This document shows, piece after piece, positions 1-7,465 of a stretch of DNA of 45,486 nucleotides. Both the position numbers and the translations under genes were made by a program. Positions within the stretch are counted from its first letter, which is position 1; each line of letters opens with the position of its first letter. The notes below the pieces were generated by a model. That model searched no databases. It saw only the letters and a list, made by a program, of their open reading frames with translations, and was not told the origin of the DNA. The DNA comes from SZUA-430 sp964646885 (GTDB lineage Bacteria; Pseudomonadota; Alphaproteobacteria; Micropepsales; Micropepsaceae), in contig CAZYFM010000013.1 in assembly GCA_964646885.1 (NCBI GenBank), forward strand, positions 1-45,486, read 5' to 3'.

Positions 1-1
1 G

Positions 2-760
2 CTACCCCTTGCCTCTTCCCTTCCCTGCATTCGGCTTGAGGCGGATCTGTACGTGTCCGGCTTCCGTGCGGCGGGACTCGAAGGCGCCGGCCTTTTCGAC
101 GAGGTCGCTCAGCTTGGCCTGGCCATAGGTGCGCGGGTCGAAGTCCGACGCGAGTTCGGCGAGGCGCTGACCGACGCGGCCGAGCGGCACCCAGCCGCCT
201 TCGTCGTCGAGCTGAGAGATTGCCTTGCGGATCAAGGGGGTTGCAGCGCTGGGTGGCTGGCGCGTCGTGGAGGGGCGCTGGTCCGCGCGCTCGGGTTCGT
301 CCGGCGCAGGGGCTTCCGGTACCAGGTTCTCGGTATAGATGAAGCGGCGACAGGCCTGGCGGAAGCTCTCGGGCGTCTTCTGCTCCCCAAAGCCATAGAC
401 ATCGACACCCTGCTCGCGGATGCGGGACGCCAGTCCCGTGAAGTCGCTGTCGGACGACACGAGGCAGAAGCCGTCGAAGCGTCCGGTATGCAAAAGGTCC
501 ATCGCATCGATCACAAGCGCGATGTCCGACGCGTTCTTGCCGGTCGTGTAGGCGAAGTTCTGCTGCGCGCGGATCGCATGGGTCGAGAGGACCTCGGCCC
601 AGGACTTCAGGCGCGTGCCGGAGAAATCACCGTAGATGCGGCGCACGCTGGCTTCACCGATCTTGGCGATTTCCTCGAACAGGCGGGTGGCAATGCGCGA
701 TGATGCGTTGTCCGCATCGATCAGGACGGCGAGGCGCGGCGCGCGGGGTTCGTTTGACAT
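2..760 (-). CDS. NYN-domain RNase-like protein with C-terminal OST-HTH/LOTUS domain
   Basis: The 252-residue protein has an N-terminal NYN (LabA/DUF88, PIN-like) nuclease fold at about residues 8-145 and a LOTUS/OST-HTH domain at about 173-245. The acidic residues expected at a metal site are visible: D15 and D17 in a LIDADN motif, D79 in an ASDIALVID motif, and D104/D106 in an SSDSDF motif. NYN proteins are known or predicted metal-dependent ribonucleases, and LOTUS domains bind RNA or protein partners, so a role in RNA processing or decay is inferred; the actual substrate is unknown. The linker (about 146-172) is rich in Pro, Glu, Asp and Arg. The start is the ATG read leftward from 760; the TAG stop lies at the very left edge, so the gene is complete. 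It is transcribed away from the neighbour at 821-1549, on the same strand with about 60 bases between. Confidence 0.9.
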   Translation of the reverse strand: MSNEPRAPRLAVLIDADNASSRIATRLFEEIAKIGEASVRRIYGDFSGTRLKSWAEVLSTHAIRAQQNFAYTTGKNASDIALVIDAMDLLHTGRFDGFCLVSSDSDFTGLASRIREQGVDVYGFGEQKTPESFRQACRRFIYTENLVPEAPAPDEPERADQRPSTTRQPPSAATPLIRKAISQLDDEGGWVPLGRVGQRLAELASDFDPRTYGQAKLSDLVEKAGAFESRRTEAGHVQIRLKPNAGKGRGKG

Positions 761-820
761 GGCTGATGCTTACCACATCACGACGGCGGCCGCATGTGCG
801 ATTGCGGGACCGCTACGCTC

Positions 821-1549
821 TCAGCCAGCCACCACCAGCCGGTAGCCTGCCTCGTATTCCTCATGTCGCAGAATGTCGGCGTAGCGTTGTGCCCACGCGC
901 CGCTGTCGAGATCCTGCTTCAGCCGGTCGAGACCCTCCTGCGCCCCCTTCATGAGCCAGAACGAGGAGCTGCCCGCGCGCAGGCGGGGATCGAGATAGGC
1001 GGCCGGGCGCTTCCAGTAGGCATAGAGGAATCCGTCCGTGCAGTCCTGCGGGATGGGAACCGGCGTCACGCTGATGGGCCCGAGCCATTTCTCCAGATCC
1101 TGCAGCGTCGGCATGCGCTCGTCGTCGAGTGCCGCGAGGCCGGGGAGATAGTCTGTCAGCCACGGCCTGACCGCAGGATCGAATGTCAGCAACACGATGG
1201 GGCCGCGCGTCACGCGTCGCATCTCGCGCAGGCCCGCCTGCTTGTCAGGCCAGTGATGGATCGTGAGGATTGCCATCGAGGCATCGAAGCTCTGGTCCGG
1301 GAATGGCAGGCTCTCGGCGCTGGCTTCGATCGCCCGCGCCGCGCCCGGCTTTCGCTGGCGGATCATCTCGACGGAGGGCTCGACTGCGGTCACGTCGCGG
1401 TCCGTGGGTTCGTAGGAGCCGGTACCCGCGCCCACGTTCAGCACCGTCCTGGCGTCGCCGAGCGCCTCGTTGATGTAGCGCCCGATGCGTGGATCCGGCT
1501 TGCGGAGTTCCGCGTAATTCACGCCGATGGTGTCGTAGGTGGCGGTCAA
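821..1549 (-). CDS. SAM-dependent class I methyltransferase
   Basis: A 242-residue protein with the class I methyltransferase fold. A glycine-rich SAM-binding loop, NVGAGTGSYEP, lies near residue 38-48, followed by an acidic end of strand 2 (AVEPS) and motif II-like FDASMAILTIHHW around 85-97. This belongs to the large methyltransferase domain 11 (Ubi/COQ5-like) group; the substrate cannot be predicted. The reading frame opens with TTG at 1549; an internal GTG at 1522 is a possible shorter start, but the TTG start keeps the YDxIGxxY segment typical of the N-terminus of this group. It sits between the NYN protein gene and a repeat-rich gap, and shares no obvious pathway with either. Confidence 0.85.
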   Translation of the reverse strand: MTATYDTIGVNYAELRKPDPRIGRYINEALGDARTVLNVGAGTGSYEPTDRDVTAVEPSVEMIRQRKPGAARAIEASAESLPFPDQSFDASMAILTIHHWPDKQAGLREMRRVTRGPIVLLTFDPAVRPWLTDYLPGLAALDDERMPTLQDLEKWLGPISVTPVPIPQDCTDGFLYAYWKRPAAYLDPRLRAGSSSFWLMKGAQEGLDRLKQDLDSGAWAQRYADILRHEEYEAGYRLVVAG

Positions 1550-1934
1550 GGCGAGGTCCGTGGCTTGCCTGCGACAGGTATCATGCCTTGGAGCTGAGTT
1601 CCAAGTTGGCGGGATGTGGTCTCCTCCTCATGGCCGTGAGGAGCTGGGCGCGCGTTGCGCAATCAATGCGGCAGCCGGAGGAGCTGCCGACGACAAAGAA
1701 CCCTCTCTGGCCATGGAGACCTGCAGCGAGCTCCCTCCCCTGCAGCACCTGCGGTGCGCAGGTACTCCCTCACTACGTGAGGGAGAGACGAACGATGGGT
1801 CCACCTCACGGCAGTGAGGAGGTGGCTGCGCATTGCGACAGCAATGCTGCAGACGGAGGAGTTACGCACGTTTGAGAACAATTGCAGCACCGGAGATGCG
1901 TGGGCACTCCCTCTCCCTGCAAGGCAGAGCGAGG
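1550..1934. repeat. Gene-free stretch packed with REP-like hairpins
   Basis: No convincing gene lies in this 385-base gap. It holds several stem-loops: CTTGGA/TCCAAG at about 1587-1604, CTCCTCA/TGAGGAG at 1624-1643, ACCTGC/GCAGGT near 1747-1763, CTCCCTCA/TGAGGGAG near 1765-1785 and CCTCAC/GTGAGG at 1804-1819. Two segments, 1627-1683 and 1805-1861, are diverged direct copies of each other: both run from a CTCA-NGGC-GTGAGGAG hairpin to a GGAGGAG end. A third segment, 1731-1787, recurs at 4351-4411. The stretch follows the stop of the cyclase gene on the minus strand, where such hairpins may limit read-through or protect mRNA ends. Confidence 0.7.
1731..1787. repeat. Dispersed repeat, copy 1
   Basis: This 57-base segment begins CTCCCTCCCCTGCAG and ends with a CTCCCTCA...TGAGGGAGAG hairpin. 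The same start, the GCGCAGGTACTCCCTCA core and the same end occur at 4351-4411, with only the inner stem differing. Both copies lie just 3' of minus-strand genes, as expected of REP-like or terminator-like elements. Confidence 0.75.
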
Positions 1935-3797
1935 CTAGGCCAGACGCCTGGCGATGTTTTCGATGAAGGCCTGGAAGCGTGGCAGGTGGCGGATGGGGTC
2001 GAGGTCGGGATCATTCCTGGCCCATTGCAGGCTGTCGGCCGAGAATGCGCCCGACATTTTCTCGAGGAGCTCAAGCGCCTGCTCGAACTCGCCGATCGCA
2101 GTGAGCGCGCAGGCGAAGTTATAAACCGCCGAAAAATTGTCCGGATCGAACATGAGCGCACGGCGTATCCAGTACTGGACGCGCTCGGTCTGCCCAAGCT
2201 CCACGAGCGCCGGCACCATCCATCCCATCGCATCCGTATGGTCCGGGTGATCCCTGAGTATCGCTTCGCACCGCTCAATCGCCATCGTGGCCGCCCGCCT
2301 TGCAGCATCCCTGTCACCGATACTGCGGGCACAGGTCAGCATCATGCCCAATGCATTGAGGCCATGCCTGTTGAGATGCGCGGCGCGTTCGTACCATTCG
2401 CACGCGAGGTCAAAGTGCTTTTGCCTGAAGAACATCGAGGCGCGCGCCAGCACCACGTCGGGCTCCTGCCCATCGATCGCCAGGGCGCGCGTGATCGCCA
2501 CGTCGGCCTCTGCCGTGCGCCCGGCCCTCTGGAGAATGAGCGCATGGGCCGACAGCACAAGATGGTTTTCAGGATCAAGCTCGAGCGCCCGTGCGATCTC
2601 CTTCGAGCCATCAATCGTGGATATGCCCGTTTCAAAGCGAAGGCGTTCGCGGGCTCGACCGACCGTTGACCAGGCTTCAGCAAATCCCGGGTCGAGCTCG
2701 ATCGCCCGTTCACACATGCGGACCACGGCACGCAGGAAGCGTTCACTGCTGCGGCCAGCGCGCAGATAGTGGCGCGCCTCCACGACCAGCGAATAGGCCT
2801 CGACGTTTTCGGTTCCGCGACGGCCCAACTGCTTTTTCTCTTCCGGCAGCAGCCGAAGCCGCAGCGCCTTGACGATGGCCTCGGAGATTTCGTCCTGCAC
2901 CGCGAAAATGTCACTCAGGTCGCGGTCAAAGCGCTCGGCCCAGACGTGGTCGTTCGTGGCACCATGAATGAGCTGCGCCGTGATGCGCACGCGGTTGCCC
3001 GACTTGCGCACACTGCCTTCAAGCACATGCGTGACCTTCAGCTCGCGCGCAACCCGCGGCAGGTCCACGTGCTGGCCCTTGTACATGAAGGCGCTGTTGC
3101 GGGAGATCACCGACAGGGCCGAGACACGGCTGAGATCGGTGATGATGTCCTCGCTGATGCCGTCCGCGAAGTGCTCCTGTTCGCTCTCGCCACTCATGTT
3201 GGCGAAGGGGAGCACGCAGACCGAGATGCGCGCGGCCTCTTCCTTTGGCGCGGACGAAGCGGAGATGCGGCCTGAGCCCAGTTCGCGGACGGTAAAGACG
3301 TGAACAGGACGCTCGATGTTCTTGACCGTGACCTCGCCATGATTCTCGAAGGCGATCCCCACCTTGCCGGCGACGTGGTCGCTGACGGTGCGCGTCACGG
3401 CCACGCCCCCGACGGGCGCGAGTGACTGGATGCGCGCGGCGACGTTCACGCCGTCGCCATAGATGTCATCGCCATCGATGATCACGTCGCCGATGTTGAT
3501 CCCGATGCGGTAGCGCAGGCGCTGGCTTTCGGCGTGCCGCTGCTCGGCCAGTTCCATCGCCTTCTGGATGGCGACGGCGCAGGACACGGCGGCCACGGCG
3601 CTGGGGAACTCGACCAGTGCGCCATCGCCCATGAGCTTGAAAACGCGACCGCCGTGGTCGGCGACATGGGGATCAAATACGCTCAGCCGGTTTTCCTTCA
3701 GGCGCGCGTGTGTCCCGGCCTCATCGCGCTCCATGAGCGCGCTGTAGCCCACAATGTCCGCCGAAAGTATGACCGTCAGTCTGCGTTGCATGGGCAT
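1935..3797 (-). CDS. Class III adenylate cyclase with TolB-like and TPR regions
   Basis: A 620-residue soluble protein with three parts: a class III nucleotide cyclase domain (about 5-165), a TolB-like segment (about 190-320, beginning ISVCVLPFANMSG) and C-terminal TPR repeats (about 340-600). The two metal-binding aspartates are present (D14 in SADIVGYS, D58 in MGDGALVEF), as are the purine-specifying K54 and D110 and the transition-state N117 and R121. The site therefore looks intact and of the ATP-using type, so cyclic AMP production is predicted. The TPR part probably senses or scaffolds partner proteins. A second in-frame ATG lies two codons in. A small membrane protein gene ends 32 bases upstream on the same strand, suggesting one transcript. 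This architecture is common in Rhizobiales and Caulobacterales, often in many paralogues. Confidence 0.9.
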   Translation of the reverse strand: MPMQRRLTVILSADIVGYSALMERDEAGTHARLKENRLSVFDPHVADHGGRVFKLMGDGALVEFPSAVAAVSCAVAIQKAMELAEQRHAESQRLRYRIGINIGDVIIDGDDIYGDGVNVAARIQSLAPVGGVAVTRTVSDHVAGKVGIAFENHGEVTVKNIERPVHVFTVRELGSGRISASSAPKEEAARISVCVLPFANMSGESEQEHFADGISEDIITDLSRVSALSVISRNSAFMYKGQHVDLPRVARELKVTHVLEGSVRKSGNRVRITAQLIHGATNDHVWAERFDRDLSDIFAVQDEISEAIVKALRLRLLPEEKKQLGRRGTENVEAYSLVVEARHYLRAGRSSERFLRAVVRMCERAIELDPGFAEAWSTVGRARERLRFETGISTIDGSKEIARALELDPENHLVLSAHALILQRAGRTAEADVAITRALAIDGQEPDVVLARASMFFRQKHFDLACEWYERAAHLNRHGLNALGMMLTCARSIGDRDAARRAATMAIERCEAILRDHPDHTDAMGWMVPALVELGQTERVQYWIRRALMFDPDNFSAVYNFACALTAIGEFEQALELLEKMSGAFSADSLQWARNDPDLDPIRHLPRFQAFIENIARRLA

Positions 3798-3829
3798 GGC
3801 TTAGCAATTCGCATGGACGCGGGCCAGCG

Positions 3830-4234
3830 TCAGTTGCGAGGCCGGGCGGACTGGATCAGCGGAAACAGCGCAAATGCCACCTGCCCTGCCAGGCCGAGCT
3901 GGTGCGAGGCCTCTCCGTAGGCGGCGAAATGCTCGGCCACGGTTCGTCCCGCGAGTGCGAGGTCCAGCAGCAGTTCGGCCAGCATCAGCAGACCGAAGGC
4001 CGCGCCGCCCATGGCGAGCCGCGTCGCCGACGTCGACGGCACATTGTAGCGCTTCGTTGCGTGGGCGCTGGCAAGCCATGACACGAGCAGGATCGCCGGC
4101 AGTTCGATGGCCACGGCCATGAGACGGGCGTCCGGCGTGTCGTCAATCGACAGCGTGCGGATGGTGCCGAAGACGAAGCCGGCTGCAAAGACAATGAGAA
4201 AGTAGCGAAGTGCGGCGGGGAGGACGGTGTTCAT
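3830..4234 (-). CDS. Small integral membrane protein, function unknown
   Basis: A 134-residue protein with about three or four hydrophobic helices: LRYFLIVFAAGFVFGTI near the N-terminus, LMAVAIELPAILLVSWLA, AMGGAAFGLLMLAELLLDLAL and a C-terminal LGLAGQVAFALFPLI. I do not recognise a named family with certainty. The frame stays open upstream to a GTG at 4396, but that extension crosses the repeat at 4351-4411 and is low-complexity, so the ATG at 4234 is preferred. The gene lies 32 bases upstream of the cyclase gene on the same strand, so the two are probably cotranscribed, and it could anchor or modulate the cyclase; that link is inference. Confidence 0.75.
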   Translation of the reverse strand: MNTVLPAALRYFLIVFAAGFVFGTIRTLSIDDTPDARLMAVAIELPAILLVSWLASAHATKRYNVPSTSATRLAMGGAAFGLLMLAELLLDLALAGRTVAEHFAAYGEASHQLGLAGQVAFALFPLIQSARPRN

Positions 4235-4350
4235 GATCGCGGATGTCGAGAGCTGCGTGAGGATAGCATGGCGGACGGGGGGCGTGCAGTGACCGACGAG
4301 GCGTTGCCCGTACTGACTTACGGCCTCATTCGCCGGAGCCCTGCATCGAA

Positions 4351-4411
4351 CTCCCTCCCCTGCAGCAGGCTTGCGCCTGCGCAGGTACTCCCTCACTCAC
4401 GTGAGGGAGAG
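4351..4411. repeat. Dispersed repeat, copy 2
   Basis: This 61-base segment matches 1731-1787 at both ends (CTCCCTCCCCTGCAGCA and a CTCCCTCA...TGAGGGAGAG hairpin). The inner arm differs but forms its own stem (CAGGC...GCCTG). It begins directly beside the stop codon of the SFPD-repeat protein (4413), so it may serve as that gene's transcript end. Confidence 0.75.
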
Positions 4412-4412
4412 T

Positions 4413-4736
4413 TTACTCCTCGCCGGGGAAGCTCTCGACGAACTTGATCGTAAAGTCGGGGAAGGATTCCACGTACTGGATGGTGAAGTCCGGGAAGGAC
4501 GTGACGATCTGCCATTTGCCGCAGCGGTCGGGAAACGAAGACACGTGCTGGACCCGGAGGTCAGGGAAGCTGTCGACGACCTTGACCTTGAAGTCCGGAA
4601 AAGACGTCACGACCTGGACCTTTCCCTGCAGGATCTGGCCCTTGAAGCTGCAGCCGGAAACGGCCTTGGCGGCGAAGGCCGGCGCGGCGGCGGTGGCCCC
4701 CAGGGACAGCGACAACGTGAACAGGCGCAGCATCAT
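4413..4736 (-). CDS. Short exported SFPD-repeat protein (septoil-knot-like)
   Basis: A 107-residue protein with a signal peptide (about 1-23, MMLRLFTLSLSLG...AFA) followed by about 80 residues of repeats. The tetrapeptide SFPD recurs at 45-48, 56-59, 67-70, 80-83 and 91-94, with SFPG at 102-105. The period is 11 residues except for one 13-residue step that carries CGKW. Each unit reads roughly V-x-x-V-x-SFPD-F/L. Only two cysteines remain after the signal (C29, C72), so a disulfide is possible. From memory, this pattern matches the family that databases name '7(1) septoil knot domain', a small protein predicted to be deeply knotted; its role is unknown. The frame opens at 4805 inside trmFO, but the signal peptide argues for ATG 4736 (or 4733). 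It is divergent from trmFO, with 56 bases between starts. Confidence 0.8.
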   Translation of the reverse strand: MMLRLFTLSLSLGATAAAPAFAAKAVSGCSFKGQILQGKVQVVTSFPDFKVKVVDSFPDLRVQHVSSFPDRCGKWQIVTSFPDFTIQYVESFPDFTIKFVESFPGEE

Positions 4737-4792
4737 GGCGCGTGGCTCCCCTGCCTTGAGAAACGGGCGTGTCGCACCTATTGTCCGCCGCC

Positions 4793-6172
4793 ATGACACA
4801 GACAATCAAGCCCATTCACGTGGTCGGCGGCGGCCTTTCCGGGTCGGAAGCGGCCTTCCAGATCGCCGAGGCCGGCGTTCCGGTCATCCTGCACGAGATG
4901 CGTCCGCAGCGCATGACGGACGCTCATACGGGCCAGGGGCTTGCCGAACTCGTGTGCTCGAATTCCTTCCGGTCCGATGACTGGGAGAACAACGCGGTGG
5001 GGCTCCTGCACGAGGAGATGCGCCGCCTCGGTTCCATCATCATGCGCGCGGCCGACGCGCACAAGGTACCGGCCGGCGGCGCGCTGGCCGTTGACCGCGA
5101 GGCCTTCTCGGCGGCGGTCCAGGGGACACTTGAAGCGCATCCGCTTATCCGGATCGAACGCGGCGAAGTCGCAGGCCTGCCGCCGGCGGATTGGGACAGC
5201 GTGGTGATCGCGACCGGGCCGTTGACTTCCGCTCCGCTTGCAGCCGCCGTGCAGCAACTGACGGGTGAGGACTCGCTCGCCTTCTTCGATGCCATCGCGC
5301 CCATCGTGCACAAGGAAAGCATCGACTTCACGCGGGCCTGGTTCCAGTCGCGCTATGACAAGGCCGGCCCCGGCGGCGACGGCGCGGACTACATCAACTG
5401 CGCGATGGACAAGGAGCAGTACGAGGCCTTCATCGCGGCCCTGCTTGCGGGCGAGAAGACGGACTTCAAGGAATGGGAAAAGAACACGCCCTATTTCGAA
5501 GCCTGCCTTCCGATCGAGGTCATGGCCGAGCGCGGACCGGAGACGCTGCGCTTCGGGCCGATGAAGCCGGTGGGGCTGACCAATCCGCATTCGGGCCGGC
5601 GTCCCTATGCGGTCGTGCAGCTGCGCCAGGACAATGCGCTGGGGACACTTTACAACATGGTCGGCTTCCAGACGAAGCTGAAGCATGGCGAGCAGACCCG
5701 CATCTTCCGCATGATCCCGGGCCTCGAAGACGCGCAGTTCGCGCGGCTCGGCGGACTGCACCGCAACACGTTCATCCAGTCGCCCAAGGTGCTCGATCCG
5801 CGGCTCCGCCTGAAGGTGCAGCCGCGCCTTCGCTTTGCGGGACAAATGACGGGCGTGGAAGGTTATGTCGAGAGTTCGGCGATCGGCCTTCTTGCCGGGC
5901 GCTTTGCGGCGGCCGAGCGGCTTGGGGTCGACCTCCCGCAACCGCCGCGCACGACGGCGCTTGGCGCCCTCATCGCGCATATCACAGGCAATGCGGACGC
6001 AAAGACGTTCCAGCCGATGAACGTCAATTACGGCCTGTTCCCGGACATGGAGCCGCCGCCGGGCGTGAAAGGAAAGGAACGCGGGCGCGCCAAGAAGCAG
6101 GCGATGTCGCAACGCGCGATCGCCGATCTCGAGGCGTGGCTGAATTCGCAGGCACGCATTGCTGCCGCGTGA
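4793..6172 (+). CDS. trmFO: Folate/FAD-dependent tRNA (uracil-54-C5)-methyltransferase TrmFO
   Basis: The product makes 5-methyluridine at position 54 of the tRNA T-loop, taking the methylene group from methylenetetrahydrofolate and electrons from FADH2. The 459-residue length fits the family. An FAD-binding GxGxxG motif (VVGGGLSGSEAA) lies at residues 10-21. Family-typical blocks follow: ELVCSNSFRSDD with C55, ALAVDR near 97-102, YINCAMDKEQY with C203, and FAGQMTGVEGYVESSAIGLLAGR near the C-terminus. The frame is open eight codons further upstream, but the ATG at 4793 begins the conserved MTQTIKPIHVVGGG sequence. Transcription is divergent from the SFPD-repeat gene. The presence of TrmFO rather than TrmA is usual for Alphaproteobacteria and Firmicutes. 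Confidence 0.97.
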   Translation: MTQTIKPIHVVGGGLSGSEAAFQIAEAGVPVILHEMRPQRMTDAHTGQGLAELVCSNSFRSDDWENNAVGLLHEEMRRLGSIIMRAADAHKVPAGGALAVDREAFSAAVQGTLEAHPLIRIERGEVAGLPPADWDSVVIATGPLTSAPLAAAVQQLTGEDSLAFFDAIAPIVHKESIDFTRAWFQSRYDKAGPGGDGADYINCAMDKEQYEAFIAALLAGEKTDFKEWEKNTPYFEACLPIEVMAERGPETLRFGPMKPVGLTNPHSGRRPYAVVQLRQDNALGTLYNMVGFQTKLKHGEQTRIFRMIPGLEDAQFARLGGLHRNTFIQSPKVLDPRLRLKVQPRLRFAGQMTGVEGYVESSAIGLLAGRFAAAERLGVDLPQPPRTTALGALIAHITGNADAKTFQPMNVNYGLFPDMEPPPGVKGKERGRAKKQAMSQRAIADLEAWLNSQARIAAA

Positions 6173-6209
6173 GCGGATTTAGTTCAAATCCCGACGATGA
6201 AAATTCTGT

Positions 6210-6230
6210 CCTGACTTGATTCAATTCAGG
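6210..6230. promoter_or_regulatory. 21-bp near-perfect palindrome after trmFO
   Basis: CCTGACTTGA-T-TCAATTCAGG is symmetrical at all but one position in each arm. It lies 38 bases past the trmFO stop and about 76 bases before the start of the small ORF at 6306. No T-run follows, so it is as likely an operator for the downstream small gene as a weak terminator. Confidence 0.4.
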
Positions 6231-6305
6231 CCGCGCGCGTTGGAAAAGCGTTTGCGGGTCTGGCGTATTTTCCTGTGACGACCGACACACATGGGAGAAA
6301 CAGTC

Positions 6306-6464
6306 ATGGACAACCCGTTCTACAATCTCTGGCGCTACTGGGTCGAACTCTTTGCGGGTCTCGGCCTTCCCTGGGGCAAGACGACGCTCGCCACCGTCGC
6401 CATGGCGGTCATGTTCTATTTTGTCGGAAAAGCCTTCAAATTCCTTACGTCGAAGGAGAATTGA
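6306..6464 (+). CDS. 52-residue single-helix membrane protein
   Basis: The ORF starts with ATG at 6306, seven bases after a good Shine-Dalgarno sequence (GGGAGA at 6293-6298), and reads MDNPFYNLWRYWVELFAGLG through a hydrophobic segment (about residues 28-44, TLATVAMAVMFYFVGKAF) to a basic end KFLTSKEN. The aromatic N-terminus plus one helix looks like an inner-membrane small protein. Codon choice is the GC-rich use of its neighbours. Its last 20 bases overlap the 3' end of the convergent htpX-like gene (stop at 6445). I know of no named family. The ribosome-binding site, membrane helix and position in an otherwise empty gap are the support. Confidence 0.6.
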   Translation: MDNPFYNLWRYWVELFAGLGLPWGKTTLATVAMAVMFYFVGKAFKFLTSKEN

Positions 6465-7443
6465 CGGCGGCATTTCCTTCCTGCCCGCCGGCGACCGCCA
6501 CAAGTTTCCCGATGCGGCGCTCGATGCTTGGGTGGGTGGAAAACAGGTCCGCAACGGAGTTCTTCTGATTGTCGATACACATTTCCATGATGCCCGATGG
6601 CACGGCCGGCATTTCGGATTTGCCTTCAATTTTACGCAAGGCGCGGATCATCGCATCCGGGTTCTTGGTGAGCTCGACCGATCCGGCATCGGCAAGGTAC
6701 TCGCGTGATCGGGAGAGCGCAAAACGGATGACGAGGGACAGGAACCAGGCAATGGCGATGATGACGACGGCGATGAGGATCGCGATCGCGCCGCCGCCCT
6801 TCTTGCCGCCGCCGGATGAGGAAGAAGATCCCATGCGCATGTGGCGCAGGGAGCGGAAGACCATTTCGCCGGCCAGCGTGATGATGCCGGCGATCACGAC
6901 CGCAACGACCATCAGGCGCACGTCGCCATTGCGGATGTGCGTGAGCTCGTGGCCGAGGACTGCCTCCATCTCCTCGCGATCGAGCGTGTTCATCAGGCCG
7001 CGCGTGACGGCGATGCGGTATTGCTTCTCGTTCATGCCGGACGCATAGGCGTTCAGCACGTCGCTCTCGATGACCTGCAGCTTCGGCATCGGAATGCCGC
7101 GCGAGATGCAGAGATTTTCAAGCAAGTTGTAGAGATCGGGCTCTTCCTCGCGCGTCACGTCCTTCGCGCCGGTCGACATGTCGATCATGCGCTGGTGGAA
7201 GCGGTAGCCCAGGAAGACCCAGAGCGCGCCGCCGAGCGTCGCCCAGGGCAGCAGGTATCCGAACTGCCAGACAGTTTCTGCAATGATGGTTTCCAGGTCC
7301 TCACCGCCCATCACGACCCCGTTGAAGGCCAGCGTGAAGGCGAAGACCAGGAGATAGATCAGAACGAACAGGCCCACGATGAGGATCGTGGACCTGGTGC
7401 GGTTGGCGCGAATGTGGCCATAGAGGCCGTACGCGTTGCTCAT
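6445..7443 (-). CDS. htpX: HtpX-like M48 family membrane metalloprotease
   Basis: A 332-residue inner-membrane zinc protease expected to cleave misfolded or damaged membrane proteins. The zinc-binding HExxH motif is at 165-169 (HELTH) and the third ligand is E248 in SREYLADAGSVEL. Two hydrophobic hairpins are visible: about 19-45 and 60-80 before the catalytic domain, and 177-195 and 219-245 within it. A Gly/Ser/Lys stretch (205-218) links them. It lies 22 bases downstream of the lemA gene; the LemA-M48 pairing is widespread, and the two are probably one operon for envelope proteostasis. The symbol is given for the family; this is the longer LemA-linked form rather than classical E. coli HtpX. 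The 3' end overlaps the small plus-strand ORF by 20 bases. Confidence 0.9.
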   Translation of the reverse strand: MSNAYGLYGHIRANRTRSTILIVGLFVLIYLLVFAFTLAFNGVVMGGEDLETIIAETVWQFGYLLPWATLGGALWVFLGYRFHQRMIDMSTGAKDVTREEEPDLYNLLENLCISRGIPMPKLQVIESDVLNAYASGMNEKQYRIAVTRGLMNTLDREEMEAVLGHELTHIRNGDVRLMVVAVVIAGIITLAGEMVFRSLRHMRMGSSSSSGGGKKGGGAIAILIAVVIIAIAWFLSLVIRFALSRSREYLADAGSVELTKNPDAMIRALRKIEGKSEMPAVPSGIMEMCIDNQKNSVADLFSTHPSIERRIGKLVAVAGGQEGNAAVNSPST

Positions 7444-7465
7444 GCCTTGCGGCCCGTGCGGGCGA

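Noticed and set aside
4778..6112. A 444-residue open frame antisense to trmFO
   Set aside because: Composition is Arg/His/Ala/Leu-rich shadow sequence typical of antisense frames in GC-rich genes, with no motif, while trmFO is certain.
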